The notes beneath the pieces were generated by a model. That model saw only the letters and a list, made by a program, of their open reading frames with translations. It had not been told where the DNA came from and made no database searches. This document shows, in pieces, positions 42,614-54,292 of a stretch of DNA of 64,000 nt (the stretch's first letter is position 1; every line of letters begins with the position of its first letter). The DNA comes from Thozetella sp. PMI_491. Its lineage: Eukaryota; Ascomycota; Sordariomycetes; Chaetosphaeriales; Chaetosphaeriaceae. Position numbers and translations under genes: made by a program. The DNA is taken from positions 529,523 to 593,522 of the forward strand of contig MU270041.1 in NCBI GenBank assembly GCA_021432635.1, in the 5' to 3' direction.

Positions 42614-43330
42614 ATGTCGGCCAGCCGCAATCCTAACCATGAGCATGATGCTCGGTGGACGGCCGTAGATGCATACGCCTTCCCGCACTCGCACCCGGCG
42701 TCACGCCACAACTCAGCGGCCCTGGAGAACGCGCTGGCCAAGTCCAAGGCGGCCGGGCTCCCAGACATCTCGACGTCCCCGGCGCAGGGCAAGTTCCTCG
42801 CGCTGGCGTGCAAGCAGGCCGGCGTCACACATGCGCTCGAGGTCGGCACGCTGGGCGGCTACTCGGCAATCTGGGTGGCTAGCGAGAACCCGCAGCTGCG
42901 GCTGACGACGGTCGAGTACGACCCTAAGCACGCCGAGGTAGCACGAAAGAACATTGAGTTCGCGGGGCTGTCGGACCGCATCGAAGTTATTAACGGCGCG
43001 GGGCTGGACGTGCTGACCCGCCTCCGGGACGAGGTCGTGGCCGGCACGCGGCCCAAGTTCGGCTTCGTCTTCATCGACGCCGACAAGGAGAACAACTGGA
43101 ATTACGTAGAGCTCTCGCTGGCCATGGTCAAGCCACGGACGGCCATCTGCGTCGACAATGTCGTGCGCAGGGGCCAGGTTGCGGACTTCTCCATCGACAA
43201 CTCGCGCATCCAGGGTGCCCGAGACGTCATCGAGAAGGCTGGCAAGGACCCCCGGTTGGACTCGGTGGTGATTCAGACGGTGGGTGAGAAGAGCTACGAC
43301 GGCTGGCTTTGGATAGTCGTCAACGAGTGA
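42614..43330 (+). CDS. O-methyltransferase, caffeoyl-CoA/catechol type (Methyltransf_3)
   Basis: Predicted cytosolic, cation-dependent O-methyltransferase of 238 residues, intronless. HALEVGTLGGYSAIWVA is SAM motif I; RLTTVEYDPKHAEVARKNIE supplies the ribose-binding acid. FVFIDADKENNWNYVELSL contains the metal-binding Asp, and TAICVDNVVRRGQVAD continues the metal site (Asp-Asn). These match the catechol/caffeoyl-CoA group that methylates one of two vicinal hydroxyls on a phenol. Length is usual (220-250). Start: ATG 42614 in ACCAACATGTCG, directly before MSASRNPNHEH. Acceptor unknown; the gene is isolated from other metabolite genes. Confidence 0.92.
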   Translation: MSASRNPNHEHDARWTAVDAYAFPHSHPASRHNSAALENALAKSKAAGLPDISTSPAQGKFLALACKQAGVTHALEVGTLGGYSAIWVASENPQLRLTTVEYDPKHAEVARKNIEFAGLSDRIEVINGAGLDVLTRLRDEVVAGTRPKFGFVFIDADKENNWNYVELSLAMVKPRTAICVDNVVRRGQVADFSIDNSRIQGARDVIEKAGKDPRLDSVVIQTVGEKSYDGWLWIVVNE

Positions 43331-43689
43331 GAAAATGCCTCGTCTCTGCCCACTGCTTTCGACGCAGCGCGGCGTCACTTGGGGGATTCAGTAAGGAACT
43401 GGGCGAACCATTTATTGCCATGTACCGCAACCCAGGCATGCGAAGCATGCATCCTATACTTTTGGTAAAACAGAGCTAGAGAATTCAACAAATTAAACGC
43501 CATAGGTGCAAATAAATGATATAGGCCCGCAATCGCTCCATGGTATGCAATTTTCCTGCGTCCGTCCGTACCCGTGACCAAATTGAAAGGAAGTTGAGAA
43601 CGGCTCGGCCGTCAGCTGCTTGTGCAGGACGCCAGACGCCGCCGGTCCAGGCCGTCTTAGACGAGCGCATGCTCGATGCGGGGCGGCAC
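43331..43689. other. Intergenic between convergent genes
   Basis: No gene; terminators of the O-methyltransferase and bestrophin genes must lie here. Confidence 0.5.
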
Positions 43690-45443
43690 CTAGACCTCGC
43701 CGTTGGTGGCGCTCTTTGTCTTGTGAAGACCGTTCTCCTCCATCCGCATGCGCTCCTTACGCACATCCAGGCTGAGTTCGATCTTGGCGCGGATGGCCTC
43801 GCGCACCTTGCCGGTGCCGCGGTGCATCCAGACGTGCCACCCAGAGTGGCTCAGAGGCCACATGACCCTGTTGTCGATGTTCTCGATCCAGTCCCGGTTC
43901 TTCGGCTTGGGCCGGGAGGCGATGATGTCCATCTCGCTTGCGATCTGGGCGCAGTAAGACTCAAGGGGCAAGTCGTTGACGTCCTGTCCGAAGGGGTTCT
44001 CGATCTCACGGCCGATGAAGAGGATACCCAAGATGATGTAGGCGGCGGCGATGGAGGCAGGAATGGTGACCCAGTCAAGGGCCGGGAGCAGCTGGAAGGG
44101 GAGCAGCAAAATGTAGACCCATGTGATCTGCGAGATAGCGATCGAGTAGGCGATGGGGAGGGGGGTAGTGAGGACACGCTCCGTTCCTGTAAGTACATCG
44201 TTGAGCGCCGCCAGGTTGTTGTCTAGCACCGGTGATGTTAGTTGCCAGTCCAATTGCTCTGTCGCAGAGCCACCGGGGAACAGTAGGGTGACTTACAGGC
44301 TAGCGTCTGCTGCATGGGAATTGTAAGTTGCATGTTCAGGATGGTCTCGTCGATGTAGCTGGCCAGGTAAGACAAAATTTCCAGCGGCAAGTTGCCAAGA
44401 GGTTGCTCCGACTTCTTAATGGTCTTTCGTGGGTTGCTGGCTGCGAACGAGATACCAAGGTACTCGCCGGTGTTCTTGAAGAAGCCGTGGGGCTTGTTGG
44501 CCTTCTCCACCTTCTCGGGCTCTGCTCGGGTCGCGTCGGCGGCGTACGTCTGGAGGTGGTCGATCAGGAAAGCGATGTCGTCGTGACCGGTATAGGGCTC
44601 GAAGCGAAGCTTGTGCTTGAGTGCGACAGCATACGCCACGAGCAGATTCATCGCCGTACTGTGAGGGAGCAGAACAGGTCAGCAACAGCGGGGCTGGGGC
44701 CCGACAAGGGAGTGACAACATACAGCTTGGCGAGAACGTCCTTCTGGCCCTGCTCTCCCTCGCGCTCGAGGGCGTGGACCCAGAAGACACGGCCGAGGGC
44801 CTGAGACGCGGTGATGAGCTGGGCCCAGTACCTGCGGCCTTCGGCGTAGCGCTCGTACGCAGTCGAGCTTCGGAACGAGAGACCCAGACCGACGACGAAA
44901 CCAAGAACCGTTAGGAGAATACTGCTAATACCCACTATTCCCAGGCGTTAGTCTTCGGCCGGGGCTCGAGGGGGGAAAGGTGTTGAAGCCTCACAGTTTT
45001 TGCCACTGAAGTGCGAGACGCATGTGATAATTGTGGCCCAACCGCCTATTGCGACCAGAGGGACGATCATCTTGGGCAGGATACTACCGTGCATCTGCAG
45101 GAATATCGGCCATTTCGAATGCTTTTGGAGATCTCGTGGTCCGACCTGCGACAAGCAAATTGTATCGTTAGCCACTTACACACTCCTAATGAGATTGCCG
45201 AGGTGCGGGGGGAGAAAGGGGCCGTACAAAGTAGTCGTCCAGGTCCAGGGCGCTGTTCTTGCGACTGAAGGGGTTGGGGGTGTTGATGCGAGGAGATAAA
45301 GGGGAGTCAACGGCATCAGGATTGTTGCTGGCCGCGATGTCGATGGGTCGGAGGCCGGGAACCGCGTTGTCGTGTGCCTCGTGGCCGCCACCACCGGGGC
45401 CAGCAGCGCCCGGGGCCATACCACCGCCACCTTCCTCAGCCAT
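43690..45443 (-). CDS. Bestrophin-family anion channel (UPF0187)
   Basis: Predicted 490-residue membrane channel of the bestrophin family (chloride/bicarbonate). Exons in reading order: 45228-45443, 44995-45145, 44724-44934, 44297-44658, 43690-44222. The N-terminus is Gly-rich and disordered (MAEEGGGGMAPGAAGPGGGG). Then come HSKWPIFLQMHGSILPKM, SILLTVLGFVVGLGLSFRSS (first hydrophobic segments), TAYERYAEGRRYWAQLI (family signature) and FWVHALEREGEQ. PLPIAYSIAISQITWVYILL and LPFQLLPALDWVTIPAS follow, then FIGREIENPFGQDVNDLPLE, the acidic calcium-clasp-like region. The first donor (GTACGG) is weak but required, since the frame stops shortly after. Fungal members lie in plasma or organelle membranes; physiological role not known. 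Confidence 0.9.
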
Positions 45444-48400
45444 TGTGGGTGTTTGGAGGGGTATGAGACACTAGAGACAGCCTAGAAGGCGCGTAGAAGC
45501 TCGGGGAGCTCAATTGAGGTCGTGTCTCGCTGGGAGAGACAAAGGAATGTTCGGTGCCCAACGGGGATCGGCACCGTCTCAGAGGCTGCCGTCGGCCGAG
45601 AGCTCGAGAGGGACGCGGAAGAAGCGAGAGGACTCGAGTGGAAAGCGAAGGTGGTCGCGATCTGCAAGCAGCCAGTGCGTCGTGTCTCTACAAAACACGA
45701 AAGGGAACAATGGAGAAAAAAAAAAAACGAGGAGACTTGAGGCTAGTCAAGAGAAGGTGGTTGTCGGGCTGGAAGGAGCAGGCAGTCAGTAAAAAAGAAT
45801 TGCAGGTCTGGCCTGGCTGCGGAGCGATCTGATCTCAGCTTCCAGCACCTCCTAGGCTAGCTTGCGGCAGACCCCTGGTCGCACACCCCTGGCGCCGTGC
45901 ATGCATCCCCACATTTCAGCCCGCGCCAGGCTTCCGAGCCCGCCCCTCCCCTCCCTCCCAATCAAATCCACCAGAGGCACTGGGAGCCAGGAGTGGACTT
46001 GACTGGGTTTGTGGCGGCCGTTTTCGTCGTCACAGAAGGCTCCATCGGGAGGTCCTTGGGTGTCCCTTGGGCGCTACTGAAACCGCTATGCAGGGGCAGG
46101 GGCAGCAACAAACTTCAGACGCCTGAACAACACCAGGGGAAGGAAGCCAGTGCCGACGAATGCTCTGCTCTGCCCTGCCACCGCATCACATCGCATCGAC
46201 AAGGAGCACCCGATCCGATGGCATTCTGCCAGACGCCCTACCACATGGATGCCCATGAAAGCCAAGGCCCGGCGATCATCCGTGGTGGAAGAGGACGAAG
46301 AAAAAAAAAACCTTGGCCTCGCCGCTGTCTCGTGCAGCGGCTGCTCCTCCTGTTGCCGCTGCCGAGATGACGGCTGAGATGAATGGCACCCGACGACTCC
46401 CAGCGCCCCACCCAAAGCCTGGGGAGACGCTAGAACGGCCTCGATCCCGGGCGTGCTTGCCTTCCGCAACTTCGTATCTGCCATCCAATGCATGCCAGGT
46501 CATCAGCCAAGCTTGCGGCCGTGGCTCCACATTGCTATCCTCTCGTGCCTCTCCAGCTCTCTCTCTGGACCTGGCGTGTCTCTAGTGCTGACCTAAGGCG
46601 CGGGAAATGCATGGTCAGCAGCGATGGTCGGTGCACGACGCCTTACTTAAGGGGGATCCAGCCGACAATACTCCTACGAAGGCAAATGCACAGAAAAGGG
46701 AAAACATTATACACAAAAAATAGAGATATGCCCTAATGCAGCTGACGCGGCTCTCCGGCCATGCCTACGAAGCACGTCTGGAGCATCCGCGCAAGCAGCT
46801 ACCTGGAGTGGGTTCAGTTCCCTTTCTTCATGCCGAGGGGGCGGCGATCCCACCGCCTTTTTTACCTGGTAACGAGCGGTCGCGGCGAGGTGCATGGGAG
46901 CGATTGCATACAACAGGCCCAGTCGCAGAATGTTTCAAAACCGAAAGGCCTGGAAACCTGGTCTACTTCAATATTCCTCCTGAATATCTCCGTAATAGCG
47001 CCAGACCAGGTAAAGATAGCCGTTCCATTCCCGTATTTGTTCCCGTTGATGAGCTTGGCTCCAGCCTCTAGTGTATCAACGTTAAGGCAAACTGGTACAG
47101 GGCTAAATATTCTGGTTTATAGTACTTTTTATAGGGTGACGTTGGTAATTGTTATAGGAGCAACCCAGTTTCTATTGGGGTATTTCTCTAGCTTATACCC
47201 CTGGCTATCTAGGAGAATTGTTGCGCCTTTTTTCATTGCTTATAATTAGAGTCTTGACTCTTATACTAATACCGAATCTTGTATTTTTGCAAATGAAATA
47301 TCTAGGAAGCGCTCGGGGAGCCTGCGCAAGGACTTTCTGCGGCGGAGCATTACGCTTCTACACCTAGGTTAGATTGGGTTCTCTGATAACGCTTTGTGGA
47401 GCGCTATCCGCTGAGTGCTCAATGAAGAAAAATTGGTGGCTCTCTTTTTTATATACCATTCATATATCTTAAGACAAGATTTCAATCATCCTCTGCAAGT
47501 ACTCATTCGATGGATTTGAGTGGAATATTAGGCACCTCCGTAGCCAGGTCCTCAGCAACGCCGCGCAGGCCAAAGATCATGAAGTTGGGGCACCCAGCTT
47601 CGGTTGTTCAGCGATGCGCCTCAAAGAGGAGAAAGTGCTTTTTTCCATGACACGTGTTACACTCGCTAGCTTCATTATCTCCCATTTCATAGGCCCTGTG
47701 ATCCAGAAAAGCCTGGCATTCTCTCGGGATAGACTCTTATTTCACCGCCAACACTACAGTTTCGTTATATTATGGGAGAAAGCCTGTGCCCGGACGAGAT
47801 ACCGAAGATGTCAAAGACACTGCCTGTAAGAGGCCAGGAGGCTTCAGTATTGATAAACTACATAGCAATATCCTCTAGCCTCTACCCCCGGAAATCTTAC
47901 TTTTATACACTCAGTAAACTAGATTCACTAATTTGCGTAACTATACCAAGGTCTTAGCACCAAATTTATCTCTTAGTAGGTCATTTTAACGGCTGCAACT
48001 GCCTAGGGGATCCTCACCGCGGCGCTATCTAAGCAGCCGCCTCCTTTCTTGCCGCGGCCAATGAATCTAGGCCTGTTGTCGCAAGATATATAGACCGGGC
48101 AGCTGACGTTCATGTATGTTTCGGCATGGAAGCCGGAGGTGGCAGACTGACATATGCACATAAACGACGGCAACCATTCCAAGAAGGCCACCCAGGACGC
48201 CATCACACGTGTTGGGCCGCTGCTGCCGACCGATATGGGGTCCAGGATTATTGCCGCCTCCTGCGCCTGGACCCATGACCACTTGGCTTGCCGCCGGCGA
48301 CCGAGTGGTGCGCATGCACGGCGATATTATGCGCCTCCTCTCCCTTGCAAAGCAGCTACCGGGGAGCTCTGTACTAAGGTGGATTTAGAGGCCGAGTAAT

Positions 48401-49815
48401 AGAGGTTATTGACCGTGAGCTTCTCCAATGCCGTCAAACCTTCAATTCCCCTGTCTGAATTCTGGCGATCCTTCCCAACGACTGTGAGTTTATTCGGCGG
48501 AGCGACGTATCTGCCCACAACACATCCATGCCTCGGTCTAACACAGTAACGGGTTTCTCCGCTACTCCGCCCGCTGTCCCTGATGGCGTCGTGAGCAGGA
48601 ATCCGTTCGCGTCTCTGGAGTATCGACGGGCGCTTTTCTAGACAGAAGAAAGCTGTCTTCGCGTCACTTGGCGCCACTTACCGCGAGGCAGCCGAAGCGC
48701 CAGCAAGCAGTGGAGTATTAATGTCCACCTAATAACTACAATGCCAACATCGGGTGTCTCATATCCTGATTCGCTAGGTGGCAATCCAGCAGCTGATTTG
48801 CATACAGGCCCCGAAGTGAGATTGGCGCCGACTGGTCAAAGAGTCACTATGATTTACTATGATTCATTCCTAGGCATTCGGGCCGTCTTCCGTGGTCGGA
48901 AGATGAAGGAAGTTACGGCCGTGTTGGAGTCAGCGGCACAGAAGGTTGCACAGTCCAATCCAAGTCAGCGCGCACAGGGCCAGAACTGAGGCTAGAGAAC
49001 CCGCTCCTAGTATTCATACTTGCTGGAAGTTGACAGAGTTCTTGACCTTGTCAACGTCGTTGTCGCCCGTCGGAAGCTAGTTGACCCAGATCGTTGACAT
49101 CAGCGGCGGCCAGAAGGGTAGAAACAAAGGCATAGAACGTCATGCGGTAAAGCCAGTTCCAATCTACCAAAGTAAATGGCGAGCTGACCTGACCCTTGTA
49201 TATTGCTCGCAGAAAAGCGGTCTCGTCTAACTTTCTGGTTTGGACGCGTGGAACGAGGTTACCTTCTTCATAGTCTTGTGCGACAGTTCCTTTCCTCTTT
49301 CCTAGGACCTACTACTTGATGCGGTCAAGGAGGTTACGTCGAACCAATGAGTCCGACGGCCCCCAAGGTTCTGGTTTGACAATGTTAACTTTAGCCTTTC
49401 TCGCGAGTAAGATCTGACATCAGCTCGAAATTCGGGTTTAACGACTTCCGCTTTGGTCTTTACGGCTCGAACGGCCGTCCAACATTCGGATGAGAATTTC
49501 GGACTTGAGAACCTTTGCCTTGTCTTGGCAGAACGAATAAGTATAAGTTTGTTGCAAGAAGCCAGCAAGGTCAAACATCTCCAGGCTCAATCAACTTCAA
49601 GCGCGAACAAACCCAAGCTCGAATCTCTCGACTCAAGCTTCAACCTCTTGACTGAAGCCTAAACATATAACACCACTCAACCAGTCAACAGCAACGCGGC
49701 ATTCCTTCCCTATCCACCCACCAAGTCTCTTATCTTTAAGTACAACGAGCTACACAAGGTAGACAAGACGTCTCCTGCTATTACTAAATATTCTAACTAA
49801 TTCCAGGTCGTCATT
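45444..49815. other. Gene-poor region, about 4.4 kb
   Basis: No gene recognised. 45444-45900 is the bestrophin leader and promoter with A-runs. 46900-47480 is AT-rich with many TA steps and a 162-codon frame of hydrophobic, chance-like sequence (46761-47249). 47600-49000 has frames of 60-116 codons without features; the 82-codon frame at 48741-48989 looks protein-like (RAVFRGRKMKEVTAVLESAA) but is unrecognised. Confidence 0.4.
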
Positions 49816-50118
49816 ATGGTCGCTTCTTCCACTGCCTTCAACGTTCTTGCTGGGCTTGTCCTGATTGTTGCCCCGGCATCTGCGGGAAATTCGTGTGGTG
49901 GGACAGGTATCGACATGAATGATGTTTGCAGGGGACAAAACAATAATGAGGCTCTTAATGCTTATAATAGGGGCAACAGTGCATATACTTGGTACTGTGC
50001 TTTTAGTGAGAACGGACCAAGTGTTGGCATGATAGACCTAGAGTATTATTGTCTTACTAACTACCGCAAAGATGCAAACGCTGGTGATGGGGGGAAATTT
50101 GACTGGAGGTGCTGCTAG
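49816..50118 (+). CDS. Small secreted six-cysteine protein, 100 aa
   Basis: Predicted secreted protein, single exon. Signal peptide of about 23 residues (MVASSTAFNVLAGLVLIVAP, then ASA). The mature 77 residues contain six Cys at 27, 38, 61, 79, 99 and 100 (NSCGG, DVCRG, WYCAF, YYCLT, and a terminal WRCC), an even number that could form three disulfides. The final CC pair at the very C-terminus is distinctive. The rest is Asn/Gly/Tyr-rich (GQNNNEALNAYNRGNSAYTW). No family recognised; it could be an antimicrobial or effector-type protein. Isolated in a gene-poor, AT-rich setting, as such genes often are. Start context ATTATGGTC is weak but no other ATG fits. Confidence 0.75.
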   Translation: MVASSTAFNVLAGLVLIVAPASAGNSCGGTGIDMNDVCRGQNNNEALNAYNRGNSAYTWYCAFSENGPSVGMIDLEYYCLTNYRKDANAGDGGKFDWRCC

Positions 50119-52009
50119 CAGGGACTATTTGCTACCTCGGGTATTGGGTGTGTTTTCATTATGGAAGATAGGAGATGTAGAATGTCAGACTGCATTTGCG
50201 CAATTCCGAAGTTTAGAAGAAGCCGTCCTCCCTATAAGTGAAGCATCCTGGGGCAACAGTCGGGGGTCACGAGCTGGACCGTGCTGCCGGCTGTAGGTGA
50301 ATAGTTCGAGCGGGTAATGTAAGTCATGTACGTGTATATATTTTTTGATGGATGGCGAGGTTAGCGTGAGCATATTGCGTTTGCAGCGTTGCTAAACCCG
50401 GCAGCCGGACGAGGCAAAGAGATTCAGCTTATTTTAGGATATTGATTTTGCCCACTTGGAGAACTAGACTGATACTTAATTTCAATTAATATCCTAGTAT
50501 TATATTATCTTTAAGCCAACTTTATAATTCCCTTTGTTGTATTAATTTAAAGGATTCGCTCTATTGTACTATCTAGAGTAGCTGTTTTTCTTCTTACTAT
50601 AGTTACTAAATCTAAGCCTATTATTATTTTAATATAAATAGATCTTAGAATTGATATAATATACTAGCCACCTAAGATGGAACGTGAGCCAGCAGCGTCG
50701 GTACTGGGTAGGGGGCCCTAGCCCCTAGCCTCTAGGCGTGTTCTAGCGCGTATGCCGAGACGTGGGGAAGGTAGCAGGGAGGTGGAAACACACTCTACCC
50801 GGGAACGCATCACGCGAGCGAGACACCGCTCGGTTGTGGGCCAGAGAAATTAGCAAATAGACCATCCGGCCGTCGCTTAAGAACAAGAAAAAAGGAAAGT
50901 CGAAAAGAAAAGACAAGCCACGCCCACCCCTTACCCATGCGCAAGCTCCTGCGGCGTGTGAAATGTGGGCTTTCGTGAGATGTTTGGCCGGCCGCCGGGT
51001 CGCATGAAATAAGAGGGGCTGAGCCAGCCTCGCCATGCGAAGCGGCCCTTACTCTTAGCCAGCTGTGCCACCACATGCTGCCTTCTATGTAGTACGACCG
51101 CCGGCCGACGCAGCTTATTCCGCAGTGAGAAGCTGTCTTATTCACCCCGTCTCCCTTTGGCCGACTCGAGCTGGGCTGTGCCATTGCTGACCTCCTGCTA
51201 CGAAACACAGGAGAAGGCTCGCCGTTTGTGCAGCCAGAAGAATATTCACCGCCGGTCGCCTCCCTTGAAGGGCACATTGCTGTTACCATTGGCGAGCCGC
51301 CTTCGGGCCCCTTTCGGGAGTGAGCCGATAGATCGGTCTGGTCTAGCCATGGGAACGTGCGGCGCCTGCTGATCCAGCTTAATACAAGGAGTACAGTATC
51401 CGTAAGGAGCGCACCTATGCATCCGCGAGCGGCCGGCTTGGCACAACTCGACAGCCCTACTAGCTTAGTCAGTCAAAGGGGAAGGCCTTAGTATCGACCG
51501 CCAGCTTTCGTCCTGCCGAGTCGTGATGCTTGTGACCTGTCCCAGCAGCCTGGTAGCGGGCCTCGATCAAATGTAATTAGGATCTCATGCGAGCACAATC
51601 TATTTGTGCCCGGTCCGTGGGGGTTGCGCTCCGGGCGCGCCCCCGCCATTTATGAGTGAGCTCCCCGACGGGGCGGTAATTGTGCAACATTTGGCTTGAT
51701 GTCGTGATCGAACCCTTGCATATCCCACACAAGACAGCCCGGCGCGCCAATGAGCATCGCCGGTTAGGCCCCAAAGCGCACTGGATCCAGCACGCGGTGA
51801 TGTCGCCATCGCGGGTGAGATGGGATGGGGAATGGGGCGCCGCCCTAAGAGAACGCTGGCGGCGTCGACGTCTGCTCTTGCCCGGTTTGTCCACGCACGC
51901 CGCCGACCGCGCTGTATATATCTGAGAGGTCGAAACTCAACAAGAAATACACGACAAGGTCGACGGCATTTCACATAGACGAGTATCTTTTTGACAAACA
52001 GAACTCAAC
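50119..52009. other. Intergenic with AT-rich patch
   Basis: 50440-50680 is strongly AT-rich with many TA dinucleotides and no coding frame, as in RIP-degraded repeats. 50680-52009 returns to normal composition and includes the promoter of the MFS gene at 52010 (a TATATAT tract at 51914-51920). No gene recognised. Confidence 0.45.
50440..50680. repeat. AT-rich, possibly RIP-mutated relic
   Basis: Roughly 70% A+T by eye, with TATTATATTA, TTATTATTTTAATATAAAT and similar words and almost no CG. Sharp borders against GC-balanced flanks suggest the remains of a repeat hit by repeat-induced point mutation. No element type can be named. Confidence 0.4.
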
Positions 52010-53809
52010 ATGGCGGCCGATCCAGAGCCCAAGCCCCAAGCTGCATCGGAGAAGCAGGCGCAGGAGGTCGACAACTTGAACAGCCGGCTGACCTCGGACT
52101 CCGAGGACGACGAGGCCAGCGCGATCAACGAGTCCGCCCTACTCCGGAAACTCGACGTCAGGTTACTCCCCGCCGTCGGCATCCTATACCTCCTTTCTTT
52201 CCTCGATAGGAGCAATGGTGAGCTAGTGGAACCCCCCACCGGCATGACCCGCAAGGAACGGCGCTTGCTAACTCTGCCACTTAGTGGGCAACGCTAGAAT
52301 TGAAGGTCTCGCGGCCGACCTAGGCATGAGTAAGGGGATTCTCCAGCCCGACACGTGACGAAGAAATGAGGAATGTTTGAGTCTAACCGTGATACCGCCA
52401 GCCGGGAACCAGTACCTGACTGGCCTGACCTTGTACTTTGTCGGCTATGTCATCTTCGAGGTGTGTGTGTGTGTCCGCTTTGCGGTCTTCAGAGCTATTC
52501 TTTTTACTGTATCGCCTAGAGTCTAACCGCGAGATCACACTTCCCCTTCTTCTAGGTGCCCTGCAATATCATTCTGAAGCGGACCACGCCGCGGTTCTGG
52601 CTTCCCACCCTGACGATCGCCTGGGGCATCGTGGCCACTCTCCTTGGCGTGGTCTCGAACCTGGCCGGATTCTTCACGGCGCGCTTCTTCCTCGGCGTAG
52701 CCGAGTCGGGGCTCTTTCCCGGTGTCGTGTACTACTTCTCCATGTGGTACAAGCGGCGCGAGCGGCAGTTCCGCGTCTCGCTCTTCTTCTCGGCCGCGGC
52801 ACTCGCCGGGTCGTTCGGCGGGATTCTCGCCTACGGCATCGGGTTCATGCGCGGCGTGGTCTGGCCCAACGGCTGGCACTGGATCTTCATCCTCGAGGGC
52901 CTCGCGACCATCGTGGTGGCCTTCGCCGCGTACGGCTTTGTGCACAACTACCCCGACACAGCCAAGTTCCTGAGCGAGAAAGAGCGCAAGTTTATTCGCG
53001 ACCGCCTCGCGTCCGACTCGGACGCCACGCACGACGAGCGCTTCACCTGGGAAAATGTCTTCAAGGCGCTCAAGGATCCTAAATGCTGGCTCTACGGGCT
53101 GAGCTTCCACACCATGAGCCTGCCCCTGTACACTTATTCGCTCTTCCTGGTATGTACCACCCCAACAAGTGTCTCCTCTCTATGCAGAGCGCACACAGCT
53201 GCTGATGAGGTTTCGTGACAGCCCACCATCATTAGCGCTTTGGGGTACTCGGCGGCGAACGCGCAGTTGCTCACCATCCCGCCATATGCCTTTGCCTTCG
53301 TCACCACCCTCACCGTGGCGACCCTGTCGGAACGACTGCACCAGCGCGCGCTGTTCGTCGTCATCTCGGCCCTGTTCGCCGCCATCGGCTACATCATCCT
53401 GCTGAGCAACACCGACCCCGTGCACCGGCCCGGGGTCTCGTACGTGGGCACCTTCTTCGCGGCCGGCGGCATCTACCCAGCCACGGCCCTGTCCCTTTCG
53501 TGGCCGGCCATCAACGTGTCGGGCCAGACCAAGCGCGCCGTCGCGAACGCGATGCAGATCAGCATCGGGAACCTCGGCGCCGTGCTCGGCACGCAGCTCT
53601 ACCGGTCGACCGACGGGCCGCGCTACATCGTCGGGCATAGCTTCGCGCTCGCCTACCTACTGGGCAATGTGCTTGTGTCGTCGATCCTGTACTTCATACT
53701 GAAGAAAGAGAACACCCGGAGGGATGGCATCACTGCCGAGGTGCAAGAGGTGGGGAACCTGCCGGACTGGGAGGGCGACGAGGATCCGCGATGGAGGTTC
53801 CAGTATTAG
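52010..53809 (+). CDS. MFS permease, anion:cation symporter (ACS/Dal5-Tna1) family
   Basis: Predicted 497-residue plasma-membrane permease like fungal allantoate (Dal5) and nicotinate (Tna1) carriers. Exons: 52010-52217, 52285-52329, 52402-52460, 52556-53149, 53222-53809. Key segments: LLRKLDVRLLPAVGILYLLS, then FLDRSN-VGNARIEGLAADLG across the first join (the DRSNIGNA block is the family signature). ARFFLGVAESGLFPGVVYYF and SMWYKRRERQFRVSLFFSAA follow, then WHWIFILEGLATIVVAFAAY. The C-terminal half has SWPAINVSGQTKRAVANAMQ, IGNLGAVLGTQLYRS and DPRWRFQY, a typical ending. The third intron donor is inside a GT dinucleotide repeat (52461-52472). Substrate likely a carboxylate vitamin or amide; not determinable. 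Confidence 0.92.
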
Positions 53810-54292
53810 GGTTTTGAGGGAAACGTGCGCGATCAGACCTCGGATAGCTAGTTGGCTAGTTGCAACGGCCCCTGGGATCGACAGTGACAAGGAGCTTGCC
53901 GTTGTGGACGACGAGGCTTGGCAGGAGAGGCGGAGACGATATATACTTTGGCCAAGCTGCAGAAGAGACGCGAAGGAGCTGGAGTTGCCTTGCAGAAAGC
54001 AACATATGTCCTGCAAATTGCAAAACGCTACCTAGCCAAGGAATTAATTTGCTGGTGATTTGTCCTTCGTATGTCACTGCGGCAAGCTGGGTATCTCAGA
54101 AGTTGTCCTCCTGCTGTAGTGAGGCCCGCCTTCTACGGGGTATGCAGGACCCGGTAGTTCGGGTGCAATCTAACGCCGCTGTGGGACGGGCTCCACCCGC
54201 CAGCCGCTCTCCCCATCAGGAGAACCTGAACACAGTTGCGTCATCAAAACAACGCCTATCCGCCTCCCTAAACTCGAAAGCCTACCGCAGCC
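53810..54292. other. Intergenic between MFS and PLD genes
   Basis: No gene; promoter of the PLD-like gene. Frames here are out of context. Confidence 0.5.

Noticed and set aside
46761-47249. 162-codon plus-strand frame with hydrophobic C-terminus
   Set aside because: Its end lies in an AT-rich patch, which gives hydrophobic residues by composition; no family features or introns.
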